A stretch of DNA of 64,000 nt from Trichoplusia ni (lineage: Eukaryota; Arthropoda; Insecta; Lepidoptera; Noctuidae). The notes under the pieces are model-generated. The model was not told the origin of the DNA. It did no database searches and saw only the letters and a list, made by a program, of their open reading frames with translations. The DNA is taken from assembly GCF_003590095.1 (NCBI RefSeq), contig NC_039478.1, positions 10,664,001 through 10,728,000 of the forward strand, read 5' to 3'. A program made the translations under genes and the position numbers. This document shows, one piece after another, positions 37,101 through 48,400 of the stretch (position 1 is its first letter; each line of letters begins with the position of its first letter).

Positions 37101-38626
37101 CGAATGAGACCGAGATAATGGGTCTAGTATAAACGACTGTCGTCTCACTTGCAAGTACATAATCAAGTTCAGTATTGGAAGACTCGGATATTAAGGGTGT
37201 TGTTTTTTCAGGTACTTTGGTTTTGACTGGTAAAATGTCATCTAGATCATGATAACGAGATTCTAAATTGCCGACGCTATGTAGGTCATCGATAGCTGAG
37301 AAACCTAGACTATCTTGGTCTACCTCAGGTTTTGCTAAGTTTGGTTTCTTTTTGGTTATGGCACTATCAGAAATTAAATTTCTTACATTTTGAGAGTTTT
37401 CTTTGTTTACTGGATGTATCTGAAATAACAAGTTTTTGTTAGGTTGTTGTTTTCCACTTCTGGGCAAAGGCTCTCCACGTCTTCTTTCATATTTTTCTAC
37501 TAGTTTTCTGACAGAATATTTTCAAGTGTAAGAATACTGGATGTAGACTTCCCAAAGGTATTTTTGTTATAATATATGGAATGTATACCATACTTTTAGT
37601 TTTGAAGTTTCTTGTAGTTTAAATTAGCCTCTTATAAGCCATTTACCTAGTCATATTCTTGATCTGTCGCCCCAGCGTGACAAATAAAGCAGTGTGGCTT
37701 TCAACCCATTTCAATAATGTGCAAACCAAATAATGTACACAAAAACCCAGTACCCCTTCATAAAAAATCCTCTTTAATCATCAAAAAAACATGGTTTACC
37801 AACCTTTGGCTTAGCTTTTAGTTTCAAAACATTTCTTCTCCTCAATGAAAGCGATGAGCGACTTACAAATGAATTCTAAAACAACAAAAATACTAATTAG
37901 TGTTTTTAAGCTATTTATTTAATTTATTACATTCATTCCTTTTGCAAAAATCTCATTGTGAAAAGGTAGATTTGGTTCCTTGGGAATTAAGTACTTGCTG
38001 ACCGAAAGTGGTAGTTTTTTCAGTTAACAAGGCGTAAGCATTGACTTTAGATATAAGACAATTTGAGTGGATTATATTTGGGCTCTAATACTTACCTAAC
38101 TGCCAGTCTCGCTGTGTTTTAGTTTTAATTTTACAATACAAGCACACATATATCAACTTCATGCATGGCGTTTTATCAAAGATTTATACTTTTTCTTTAC
38201 CAACTTATTATACCTTTGTTTTATTTTTATTTTGTTCAAAAACTTAAATAGCTTAAGGAAAATTGAAGTACCCACGTTTATTTTACACTATAATGTTGAA
38301 TAATCAACTGTGGACAACCCATTGAACCCATCAGGAAGAAATTCTCCAGTTTTTTTTATACTAGATTCAAAACATGTCTATACACGTCGTGTTAAGACTT
38401 ACGCCAATGGATCCTCTAAACTTTACGTACCTACCTACATACATGTACGAATAAAGCAAACAAGTGTCATAAAAACATTCCGTTTTTTTTTTATATTCTT
38501 TTGTTAGTAATGTTTTCTTAAAATACAAACAAATACCTGCGTTAAAGAAAGATCGCCACTAAATTTTCTGACCCCTCTAGGGTTCAAAATAGATGGCATA
38601 TAATCATTAATATTATCACCATTCAT
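31124..38626 (-). CDS. DCLRE1A: DNA cross-link repair 1A / SNM1A nuclease
   Basis: Eleven exons (minus, 5' to 3'): 38626-38537, 37875-37800, 37499-36276, 35725-35585, 34893-34782, 34383-34240, 33760-33615, 32937-32771, 32284-32164, 31679-31564 and 31231-31124, giving 814 residues. The exon 2/3 junction is the least certain; the others are phase-consistent with GT..AG. Exons 1-3 form a low-complexity, charged N-terminal half. The metallo-beta-lactamase part follows: VDAFSYG, the metal-binding THFHLDHYSG (residues 486-494), EANHCPGAVML, HTGDFRA and YLDTTYC. The beta-CASP part has VCGTYTIGKEKFFL, AFKPTGW and GIPYSEHSSFSEL. These follow the order of animal SNM1A, a 5'-3' exonuclease that trims unhooked interstrand cross-links. 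PIP-box motifs lie at 333-340 (QKTIDSFF) and 795-802 (QSKVTDFF). I see no UBZ4 zinc finger. Human SNM1A is about 1040 residues; the N-terminal half is the shorter part. Confidence 0.93.
33532..33606 (+). mobile_element. Ty3/gypsy RNase H remnant in DCLRE1A intron 7
   Basis: Translated on the plus strand, SRVQRWAIKLSAYNFTIEYV matches the conserved end of the gypsy-type RNase H domain (R-x-Q-R-W-x-x-x-L-x-x-Y-x-F-x-I-x-Y). It is antisense to DCLRE1A and ends 8 bp from the exon 7 splice donor. Reading continues weakly upstream to about 33487. The catalytic residues of the RNase H domain are not included, so this is a fragment. Confidence 0.55.
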
Positions 38627-39012
38627 CTTCCATTTCAATGTTATTGTAAATATATTTAAAAATGAATTACGAATACCAAAACACGAATAAATATTTTTAT
38701 TTACTATAGAAGCAATCAGATGTTGTTATTTGTCATTTGGTTTTGTCAAATAGGGTTGTTCCGATTTATCAATTAGTAATATTCTACTTTCTTCATTATG
38801 GAATTTTTCCCGTACCAATACATTAATTTACGGTTTACATTATTTTCTTATGTATTTATTAATTGAAAAGTACTTTAGAGCTTAATGAATTACTTTTCAT
38901 CAAGTTTTTATCAATTTAACTCAAATTTGAGTGTGCAATCGATTTTGCCGCCTGAAATACGAATAAGCCAACAAGGTAAACTTATTGTATAAACTAGGTA
39001 TATAAATATCCA
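38627..39012. promoter_or_regulatory. DCLRE1A upstream region
   Basis: AT-rich stretch directly upstream of the DCLRE1A start codon; it should contain its promoter and 5' UTR. No distinctive core element is recognised. Confidence 0.35.
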
Positions 39013-39207
39013 ATGATCATGCTAAAAATAAAAATCAATAATTTAGAAGGCACTCGACTAAAAAATATTTCCCAGCACTTCGCAGAATTTCTCTATGAAA
39101 ACAAACACACGTCAGTGTTAGAAAGTATTATTGCCTGTAAAAAAATACAAGTCCCGATATCGGCACTATTTGACATCAGTGAATTGATTTTATGCAAATT
39201 AGTTTAA
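39013..39207 (+). CDS. Hypothetical 64-residue ORF
   Basis: ATG-initiated frame beginning MIMLKIKINNLEG, with a basic/hydrophobic N-terminal part and a helical-looking second half ending ISELILCKLV. I do not recognise it, and there is no domain, signal peptide or splice chain to support it. It is divergent from DCLRE1A and could be a chance frame in AT-rich DNA. Confidence 0.15.
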   Translation: MIMLKIKINNLEGTRLKNISQHFAEFLYENKHTSVLESIIACKKIQVPISALFDISELILCKLV

Positions 39208-39308
39208 ATGTAATTATCTCAGTTAGCAATTTTAGAATTTTTATGATAGTATGTTGTAAAAGATGATTTATTACGAATCGCCCTAATTTTCAGATCTTTA
39301 AAAGTTGA

Positions 39309-39506
39309 ATAAATTATTTACATTTTGTGTACAAGTGTGCGAATTATTCTGTAGTACTAGCAACAATTTTTCAAACTTCAACATTTTGCTTTTCATGGAA
39401 GGGGTATTGTGTGCGAGAAAAATATTGTTTCTACTTAAATAAGTATAAATTGAATGAAATAAAAACCGAGGATTGTTCACGGAACTATTCTTGTCCTCCT
39501 GCGAAT
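39309..39506 (+). other. Cysteine-rich open stretch ending at a splice donor
   Basis: An open frame without ATG encodes a short peptide rich in cysteine (YKC, TFCFSWKGYCV, KYCFY, EDCSRNYSC), ending at PPAN just before GTGAGT, a strong donor at 39507. Cysteine spacing of this kind occurs in small secreted or extracellular domains. I see no matching acceptor or partner exon. It could be an internal or first exon of an unrecognised gene, or chance. Confidence 0.2.
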
Positions 39507-40342
39507 GTGAGTATTTTTTGTAATTATTTTTTTTATTGTTATGTTAGGTTAGATGTTACCTATAATTTCCGCTGACTGTCCCTAATGATTTTCCGATGTT
39601 TTAAAGTTTATGCTTACTTCACTAGGGGCTGAAACTGGCTTTTTTATTTTTGATATGCTAGAAAATGCCCTCCATGAATGAACATCAATGTTTTTCATCA
39701 TACGAATAAGTTACGCTTGAGTGAACATAAATAATCAATAACAATGTGACGAGGGTAATTTTCGCGTTTTCATGCAAATATTTACATGCAAACTATTCAT
39801 TCATTAAGATTCCATGACTGCCTCTATGCGTTTTCGCCTTTAACTCATATTTATGTATTTGTTTTGTTTTTTAAGTTTATCTTTTATATTTATGACGAAA
39901 CCTACAGTTTTATTTACGTAAAGTATTATTAGTATTGTTTATCATATCGAATATTATAACTCATATTTGTTTTTAAATCATACTAACTTTTAGGGGACTA
40001 TCAATGTCTTACTTCAAAGTCAGCATAACTTATTACTACCAATTTAATTTTTGTTTTGTTTTTTTTTTTTTTTTTGATAAATACTACTAAAAAGTTTAAA
40101 ATGCCTTGATTAATTATCTTCATTTTTACTAAGTAAGTATTAATATTATTAAATTTATTTCACTATTTATCAATGTTATTTAAGTATGAGTGATTTATTA
40201 TATATATTTACAATACAACATGTATTTATTACATCAACAATTTCTCCACAATCTGCAAGGCAAGAAGACAAGGAATAACATTAAAGTATAGAAGACCGAC
40301 ACAACACAAATATTATTAAACCGAGAATAACAAACACCCAAC
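39507..40342. other. Non-coding AT-rich stretch
   Basis: Homopolymer T runs and AT-rich sequence; no gene, repeat family or regulatory motif recognised. Confidence 0.45.
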
Positions 40343-40537
40343 ATGGTGGGTACGAGACGAGCTCGTAATAATGCCAATTCAGTGATAATACCTCGTCAGA
40401 ACTCAGTGTCTGACAATGGACGGACTCGTCAGAACCTTAGTCCTGAGGCATTAGCAGCTATGAATAAGGAACAGCTCCGCGCCGAATGCAGGAAAAGGGG
40501 TCAACGGGCTACGGGCAACAAAAACGAGCTGGTATAA
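40343..40537 (+). CDS. Short SAP-motif protein or first exon
   Basis: 64 residues starting MVGTRRARNN. The basic, Ser/Asn-rich N-terminus is followed by LSPEALAAMNKEQLRAECRK and then RGQRATGNKNELV. The pattern L-x-x-M/L-x-x-x-x-L-R-x-E-C-R-x-R-G-x-x-x-x-G-x-K-x-x-L is that of the SAP DNA-binding motif (helix-turn-helix binding AT-rich DNA). The frame stops immediately after the motif. GTATAA directly after the ELV-encoding bases could instead be a splice donor, making this the first exon of a longer protein. SAP motifs also occur at the start of some transposable-element proteins, and the surroundings are repeat-rich, so an element origin is possible. Confidence 0.4.
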   Translation: MVGTRRARNNANSVIIPRQNSVSDNGRTRQNLSPEALAAMNKEQLRAECRKRGQRATGNKNELV

Positions 40538-41609
40538 AGCTGTATGCGTTTGTGTCTGTGCTTTATTTTTACTTTTTTTTTGCCGGTTGTACTGTGATGC
40601 TTAAATTTTATTTTATAGATAGTGATGTGATCATTGTCTGATAAATGTTATTGCACTAATTTGTTTATGATAGATGTAAATATATATAATAAATTAGTAA
40701 CAATTTTTATTGTTGCATCATTATGTTGCTTAGCAGTTTATTTTGCGTTTGGTATAAATTTTTTGTTGCACTTTGATTTCACAGCTGGATTTGTATTAAT
40801 TTAGGTTTTTATCGATGTTAAATAGCACATTTATTAGTGTTCATTTTTTTAGGAACCATTTAAACAAAACATTATTTGCGTCATTTAACATACATGATGA
40901 AGCATCATTATCCTTATTATTAAATAACTCAAATAAGGAATATATTGACGACCCATTGATTCTAACTAAACACCACCTCATATAATGAAAATACTTAAAA
41001 ACTTAGACTTTAATCCAAGAGGCAAGAGCAAGTCTTCAATTCGCGACGACTTCGGTTTGCTAGGCGGTTTTCTAGGCGGTTTTCCCTTTAAGACTAAAAG
41101 CTCATTTAGACGATGCAAGTCGTGCAGCCAGCCGCGCATCTCAGTCCAACTAGCCAACCCATATTTCCACAACTGTTAACGTCAATAGAAATCACTCGGA
41201 ACGTAGGGCGATGACAGGTCAGTCACGTGACTTATCGAAGCGAATCGTCATTTTCATACATTTGGGCGTTATATATTGACGTGACGATCACTTGGTCGAA
41301 GGGGGTTGATATCAAAAAACTAACGCCGTCACGATAATTCTGTGTCTAAGTCTGCTTTTAAATCATCGGATGTCGAGGAATTGTTTTGCGTCGTGTACAC
41401 GGGCCGTCAACTGCATTTAACACAAACATCTACGTAACCATAGCAACACAACTACGTAAGGCATTTCGCGCGTTCCTCATTGCTCTCAACCACACTCATA
41501 CATTTTATCGCAGAATATAAATTATTATCGTTATGGGAAATATTACGATAAAACTTTAGCTGTTTAGAGCCAATTGTGGTGATCAATACTCACCACAATT
41601 ATCGAGAGT

Positions 41610-41990
41610 AGAGGAGCTTGTGGCTACAGTACAACTGCACAAGTTGGTCTATCACAGGTTAAGCTACATTTGATAGGGCTGCTCTATGGATGGGTGACTT
41701 TCTTTATCATGACGTGTTCCTCCGAGTTTTGGAAGGCACGTTGAATTGTGGGTCCCGGCTGTTATTTACACACCTTTGACAGTTGTTACGGATAGTTATA
41801 AGCCTAAAAAGCCTGACAACTGGGTTGCGGAGGTCAGATAGGCAGACGCTCCTCCAGTCCAAACCAGCTACCTTTTTATAGGTCAATGGTCCATCCAATG
41901 GCTTCTCTCTTCCACACGGACTTGCATCATCATCATCATCAGCCCACATTCGTCCACTCCTGAACATAGGCCTCCCCAATTGCACGCCAT
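41610..41990 (+). repeat. Interspersed repeat ('ggaaggcacgtt' family) plus CATCAT block
   Basis: 41630-41880 repeats the order of phrases seen in GNS intron 3 ('acaactgcacaagttgg', 'ggaaggcacgttgaattgtg', 'tgacaactggg'). It is followed at 41926-41975 by a (cat)n run and 'cgtccactcctgaacatagg', a phrase with relatives near 24.65, 30.19 and 35.9 kb. It is non-coding. Confidence 0.55.
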
Positions 41991-42147
41991 CGAAATCAAT
42001 CGGGACACCGACTTCACTGATTGTCTTTCAGTATTTGACCTTTAGTTAAATATTAATAGCTCAAATTAATCACAGCCCTAATTTATATTTTAATAGTAAC
42101 TGTCGTGAGAATACAGAGAATGATTCATTACTAAATGATGCAACGGT

Positions 42148-42240
42148 TTACTCACGCGTATTTATCGAGATTGCCCGACTAGTTTCGGATCCAACCGGAG
42201 TCCTTGCTCGCGCGGCGGGTTAGCCCTAATCACCTGTCAC
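42148..42240 (+). repeat. Interspersed repeat, copy 2
   Basis: Diverged copy of the block at 17845-17945: 'cgcgtatttatcg', 'cccgactagtttcggatcc', 'accggagtccttg'. Confidence 0.5.
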
Positions 42241-45200
42241 ATCTAATATGTTGACATGCTTTTAGTTTTCTACCGCCTAGCAGATAATAACATGTATGGT
42301 TGCCAAACTGACAGCTGTTGTTTTCCAACACGTTGAAATAATTTATATTATTATAGATTGTAACTATTAAACTTTAAATGTACTTAATATTTAATAACCA
42401 GAATACATCTGTTGTTCATTTATTCGTTGATATGCTAGATACTAATTTCTTACTATAGGGGCCAACCGCCACGTCTTTTGGTTACGATTTGAGATGATTT
42501 TGGTTGTGGAATCGTGATAGCGTACTGCAAGGCGTAGAGCGGCATCTTTCTTGTCTCGTCAACTACAATTAATTATTACTTTAGGTGGTTGGCTCCGGTC
42601 TTATCATCATAGACATTAGTTTTTGAAGTCCTTGTTAATCACAACTCATGTCATCCTACTGCAAGAAATGGACCTCCCTTTTGAAGTGCCCCCTTTCTGC
42701 CTTGTCTTTTGTCCAAAAGCAATTTCGGGTCTCTACTCAGTTTTGTCTGGTCTGGTTTCATGTATAAACTTTATGATGTTTAAATATTTTACTATTTACT
42801 ACTATAAGTTTACATAATATTTAAAACGGATGCTGAACAAATATTTGATTGACACATGTGTGTCTCGTGCTACTGTCGAACCCGTGACCCGTGGCGCAGG
42901 TCGTTCACTTTGTCACGGCGCTAATCAGGTCAAAGATAAGTTAAAGTAATTTATTCTAAATGGTTTATTTGTCAAACCCCGCGTTCCAAGGATCCTTACT
43001 GGGAGGCTTTTATAAAAAATGAGTAAATAAGTTTGACCACAAATAAACTTTACTTTTTTCAGAAAATACTCACTATGTAGCATAAAATATAAAAATCTCT
43101 AAAGTTTGAAACCCAGAAACTAGCTACAGAACATAGATCACAATGAATAAATCTTGTCATGACAAAAAAAGTTTTATCGGTTGTCAAAGTTCTTAAAAAC
43201 GTAACACATACATTATGGCTTTTTATCGATTGATGAAACTGCTAAGATGTTCGAAATTCGAATACCACTTAAATTAATATCGATCGATTACCCGAACGAA
43301 AATAAATCGTTTGATGTGGCTGAATGTAAATTTTCCCGTGCTAACAGCGATGGATACGGAACAGATCCTACTACGTTTGCCAAGATACGCGCTATTTACT
43401 GTTATGTTGTTAATTTCTTATGTATTTTGACTGGTATGTATAAATACTTGCTAATATTTGGTTAGTTTATTGTCTAGTTGGTGCATGTTCGTGTGTTTTC
43501 CGTGAATTTGATCTAGTTGTTGGTTGTTCTATTCTTGCTTTCCCACGGTTTCTTTGGTCAACTGTCAAATGTTTTTTTTTTCATACAGTAAACGGAAATC
43601 GTTTTGTGAGAATTTATAATTTCTTGAGTGTTTAGTGTCTGTGTAAGTGTGTCCATGAACGTAGAGATTATTACAACTAGATTTCGGAAAGTAATTTAAA
43701 AATCGTACAGAATTGCCTTCTTATTTTCTTCCTCATCTCACTATCACAAAGTAAGCGGATAATTTCATTATAATTTCCATGTAAACTTTAAAACGTATTA
43801 ACTTAAAATTCAACAGTAAGCGCTAGGAGAATGCTATGAATAAATCCGTAGTATTCCGATCATCTAGAATTCTAGATAACACTTAACCTATGTTTATCTG
43901 ATCAACGAAGCTAAAATAACGATTAACTCGACAAGAATGTGAAAACTAGACCTCTTTGTACCTCAATTACCTCAGAAACAACACACATGCAGTTAATTCC
44001 GTCAAGAAGTATGAACGAATGATAAATGTGATGAAAGAATGAGTTATGTTGATACGTGAGTACCTACTGAACGAATGATTTATGTTGACTTTTTTGTTGA
44101 GTTGGTTTGCCAAGTGCGAGAAGTGAGAACGCGCAAATCATAACTGAATAAATAAGACAACTATAATTTGATAAGATGAATTTAAATTAGAAAAGCAAGG
44201 AAGAAGTTCACTTACAAAAGTTCGTGGTTTTAAAACATGCTGAATGGAGGATTAGATCAAGGAAAGCCGACCTTAAGTACAAGAGACCATGTCTATGCCC
44301 AAAAAGTTTAATATTCTAAACTAAAATTAGGACAACGGTAACATTATAGCCGGTTCACAGTTTCTTATGTAAGTTTCAATGATATTTAGAGTTCCGTTCC
44401 CAGAGGGTTAAAAATTAAACTCTATTACTGTTTGTCCGTTTGTTACCATATCTTTATATAAAAAGACAAGAAAAATATTGTTAAGCAACGTGTGGTATAA
44501 TTATAAATGTACTGGATGTCCAATTTGTTACGGACCCGCGAGTCCGACTCATACTTGACAGATTTTTTTATGTCGACCGCTATTTTTTAACGTTTACAAA
44601 AACGGCATCATTTATATAGTCGCTCAAAGAGCTCCATACCCAAAAGAAAAACTAACTCGGGCCAGTAAAACGGACACCATGGGCTCTTATGTACCATTCC
44701 TTATTTTTATCACATGCCACCTGCATACATACAATCTTGATCGTTTATAGTATTATTAAGAATTTTAAAAATTCAGGTCTAAAGGCTTAGAAAACACAAC
44801 ATCTCAAAGTACGTGATTACGTTTAATACTATCTCTGCACTTAGCTCGCTATTAAGTTATAATACCGTTATAAAGAACGGCGTAGGTGTAATTGTAGGTG
44901 ACTAGCAGTTTGCGGTATCATTAAAAATATTAGTGGATACTAGAGCAAAACCATAGCGGTATCAGGTAACTGGTTCATACATAGACGTATTTACTCAAGG
45001 GACTTCTTTTCGTATTTTTAGTGTAAGACTTGATACCAGTGGTATCAGGAAACCAACGCATCAGTAATTTTCAAGGCTGTATTTAATAGATTTTCCATCA
45101 TATTTTTGTTATAAACAGCATCCACTGCGTGATATATGGTTCTTGCATTTTCACGAACTCGGTGTCTCGGCAGAACTTCAGCCTTCTGACATTTTCAAAT

Positions 45201-45327
45201 ACTATGTTTGGTTTGACTCCCGTATGTCATATTTTACTTGATAATGCGATCGCTTATTTAACCTCCACGATCCATTTTCAACGGGAAATTTATTAGTCCA
45301 ATTCCTGCCTTTACGGCAAGCAAAAAT

Positions 45328-45480
45328 TCGTGATAGCCTAGTGGTATAACCATTGGTCATTTAAAAGGTCGTAGGCTTCATCCCGGCACATCTCATAACA
45401 TGTGCGTATTACAAATTAATTCGGAGGAAAATATCGTGAAGACCGCAGCATACCTAAGATTTTTTCAAGGGTATTAAATT
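45328..45480 (+). mobile_element. tRNA-derived SINE-like element
   Basis: The head 'gatagcctagtggtataacc' resembles an A box and 'ggcttcatcccgg' a degraded B box. The body ends 'tcaagggtattaaatt'. The same head and a similar tail phrase occur at 56.51-56.65 kb (plus) and 62.10-62.32 kb (minus). Confidence 0.55.
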
Positions 45481-48400
45481 AAGCCAAGTTTTGACATGAA
45501 ACAAAGGAAGAGAAAACTTTGACACTCTAGTTGTAGATACATCAACCAAACTAAAATAATCGTCAGCAGTGTAAAGTTATAACAATTGTCTAATATGACG
45601 TTAAAATGACACTCAGTGGAAATAAAATTCATGTCAGCGTTTTTCGCGTTGCTTTCGCAATTAAGTCGTTGCTGCTGTCCTCCCGTTTTGCTTATTAAGA
45701 CAGTTTTATTGAAGTATATGTGTACACACGACACTTTTTATTTATAGCATGTGACATGCGAACTCAATTATCATAATGAGATCAATCAAACGTGTTTCAC
45801 ATTCCAGATATGGTAATATTAATTTGTCATTAAGAAAAAATACAACGGTTTTTGGAATACGTTATTATTGGAAGCTAATCCTATTACAGTTTGGGAAAGG
45901 GTTTGACTGAAGTTACACCAAACATCGAACATTTTTATTTATCATAGGTTTATTGCAACGCTTTGCACTACGTAGCATTGACTTGAATATTTGTCAATGA
46001 AAACGATACATAATATATAATGGATAAATCTAAGTCCTTTTAATTTTTTGAGTTTCGTATCCATAAACAGTGTGGCTAAAGCACCTCTGCGTATATGACT
46101 CATGAACCGTGATAGCTGGACAGATGTTTTTTTTTTTTATAAACGGTATCAAGTTATTTAAGTATTTTATTTGGCTGCTATTTCGACAAAAAATGATAAT
46201 AAATACCGCGAAGATTTATTTGATGGATAATATTTTTTTTGCTTTTGTTTAGCCTCTGTATAATATGTAAGTTTGCTCGCGAGTCGTCTCGAACTTGACT
46301 CGTTTTTATTAGTCTCCATGCGGGATAATGCAAGCGTTTGTAAGCGTATGAAGCGTAACTCTATTATTCAATTTAACAAATTGATGTCGGAATCAACACA
46401 AATTGTTTGGAGCTGTGTAACTACAGGCGGATACGACCATACGACCCATTACGATGGCACTCAAAAGTTAGGGAAAACTTTTCAAAATTGATACTTTCCT
46501 GATGAAATATAGAAAGGTGTGTATGGCTTTGTAAGTTCCTTGAAAAGAAAAGGGCGAGCAAACGTGTTGATTTTTATGGTTACATTAAGTTAGATATGAT
46601 TTATATTGGGGAAAAATAGGAAACAACAAAAAAAAATCGAGAAGAACGAATAGTTTTTTTTGAAGTTATGGTACTCAGGCGCGTTATGAAAAAATGATGA
46701 GAGTGAAATTTTACGAGAGAAGTTGCCCGCTAATCCGATCATTAGGTCTTTTATTTACTGTTTTCAAAATACTGTACTTTATTGACTGTGTTGACTATTC
46801 TTCTCCAGTCCTTTTATTATTTTTTTCTAATTAATTATTCTTTGCATGCAATTTAAAACTATTTTAAATTTAAAATGACTTCACACGCGCGAACATAAGT
46901 ATTTGTGTTATCTCTACTATTCTTTTATTACAACGTTCATGAACCATTTCATTCAGTAAAAAATATAAACAACTCCATATCACTAAGAAAAAAAACCAGA
47001 CATATTGATTAACACGTGTATTAAAATTGCGTGTCATTAAAGTTTTTGCCAACGGCGTTCAAACGAAGCAAAACAAATCGATTCGCTTACAGAAGCATAA
47101 TTATTAAAATATATTTCATATATGTATAAATCAATGGCTATGGTTGATATTGAGACATCGTTGGTTGAACTAACGAATTATTTATTACATACATATTATA
47201 TGGGGCAAAGTCCTATTGTTATTCTTAAAGAGAAGACTGAAACGAAAAGTTAAGATCAAACATGCATCTGTTGTTTAAACATTGGTGTCAATGTTAAATA
47301 GGCTTTTAACCGACTTTCAAATGGAGGAGGTTTTCAATTCGTCTGGTTTTTTTTACGCCATGGCTTCGGATTGGATGAACTGATTTTGTTGAATATTTTT
47401 CATTTCACGTGAAATTCTTGTCATTTGACCTATAAAAATTTCAAGTTTGGCTCAGTAGAGTTATTCAATTGAAGTCGGATGTATGTTTTACAATTCAGTA
47501 AGATGATTGTGGTATAAGTCGATATGGGTTGTGATGTTCTAATCGCAGAACTTGTTTATAAATGATTTAATTCTTACACATATACAGACCTATACTTTTT
47601 AAATTGAATCATAGTAATCTAGCAGACAGACAAAATCGAGATCTTTTTATGCAGGACACTTGCTACAGCCCCGTAAAACACTAGAGTGTGCAAAGCCGAA
47701 AATATATGCTCAGCAACTATATTTCTGTTTATACACTAATTTTATAAATGAAATGAAATATATTTGAAACTAATGCGCAATTATAATATTTGTTCCTCAG
47801 TTTTTTTCATACAGTAAGCAAGTACAGATTGGCTTATGAATAATATTAATCACATCGTTCATTTTACTGGTGATATTTCTCTCTTTTTCCTTAACTCACG
47901 ATGACTGAGATATATGATTCATTCACAATCGTACAGAGACCGGCCTTAACTCCGAATTGCGTCAGTTGCAGATTTCTATAAATCCATATTATTATCTCTT
48001 GCACCACACAGCTGATTATACTCAGTACTCTATGAATCAGCTGATAAACAACCACATATAAAAGTATTAAAATAACATTGACATATATACTAAATTAAAC
48101 GTCAGTTCTGTATTATATCTTATCTGTGGTCAAGAAATAATCATGTTTAAACAAAAGTGCGCCATCATTGGCTATTGTGTACGATACAGAGCAACATCAA
48201 CATCCATGTACGAATACGGGTCAGTGGACCTGCGCAAGCGCACGCGTTGATCACGCCACCTCGGTTTATTTCCGGAAATTAATTTACGCTGCTAATTTAT
48301 ACTCTAATGTCAAGGCCTTAAGGAGCATTGTTATCAGCACTCAGTTCAGTACTGTTTCAATGTAAAGCATTTGTTCTTTGTTGTTAGATTTTTTAGTCAA

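Noticed and set aside
43247..43465. 72-residue ORF starting MFEIRIPLKLISIDYPNENK
   Set aside because: No domain or splice partner could be identified; left unannotated as a chance frame.
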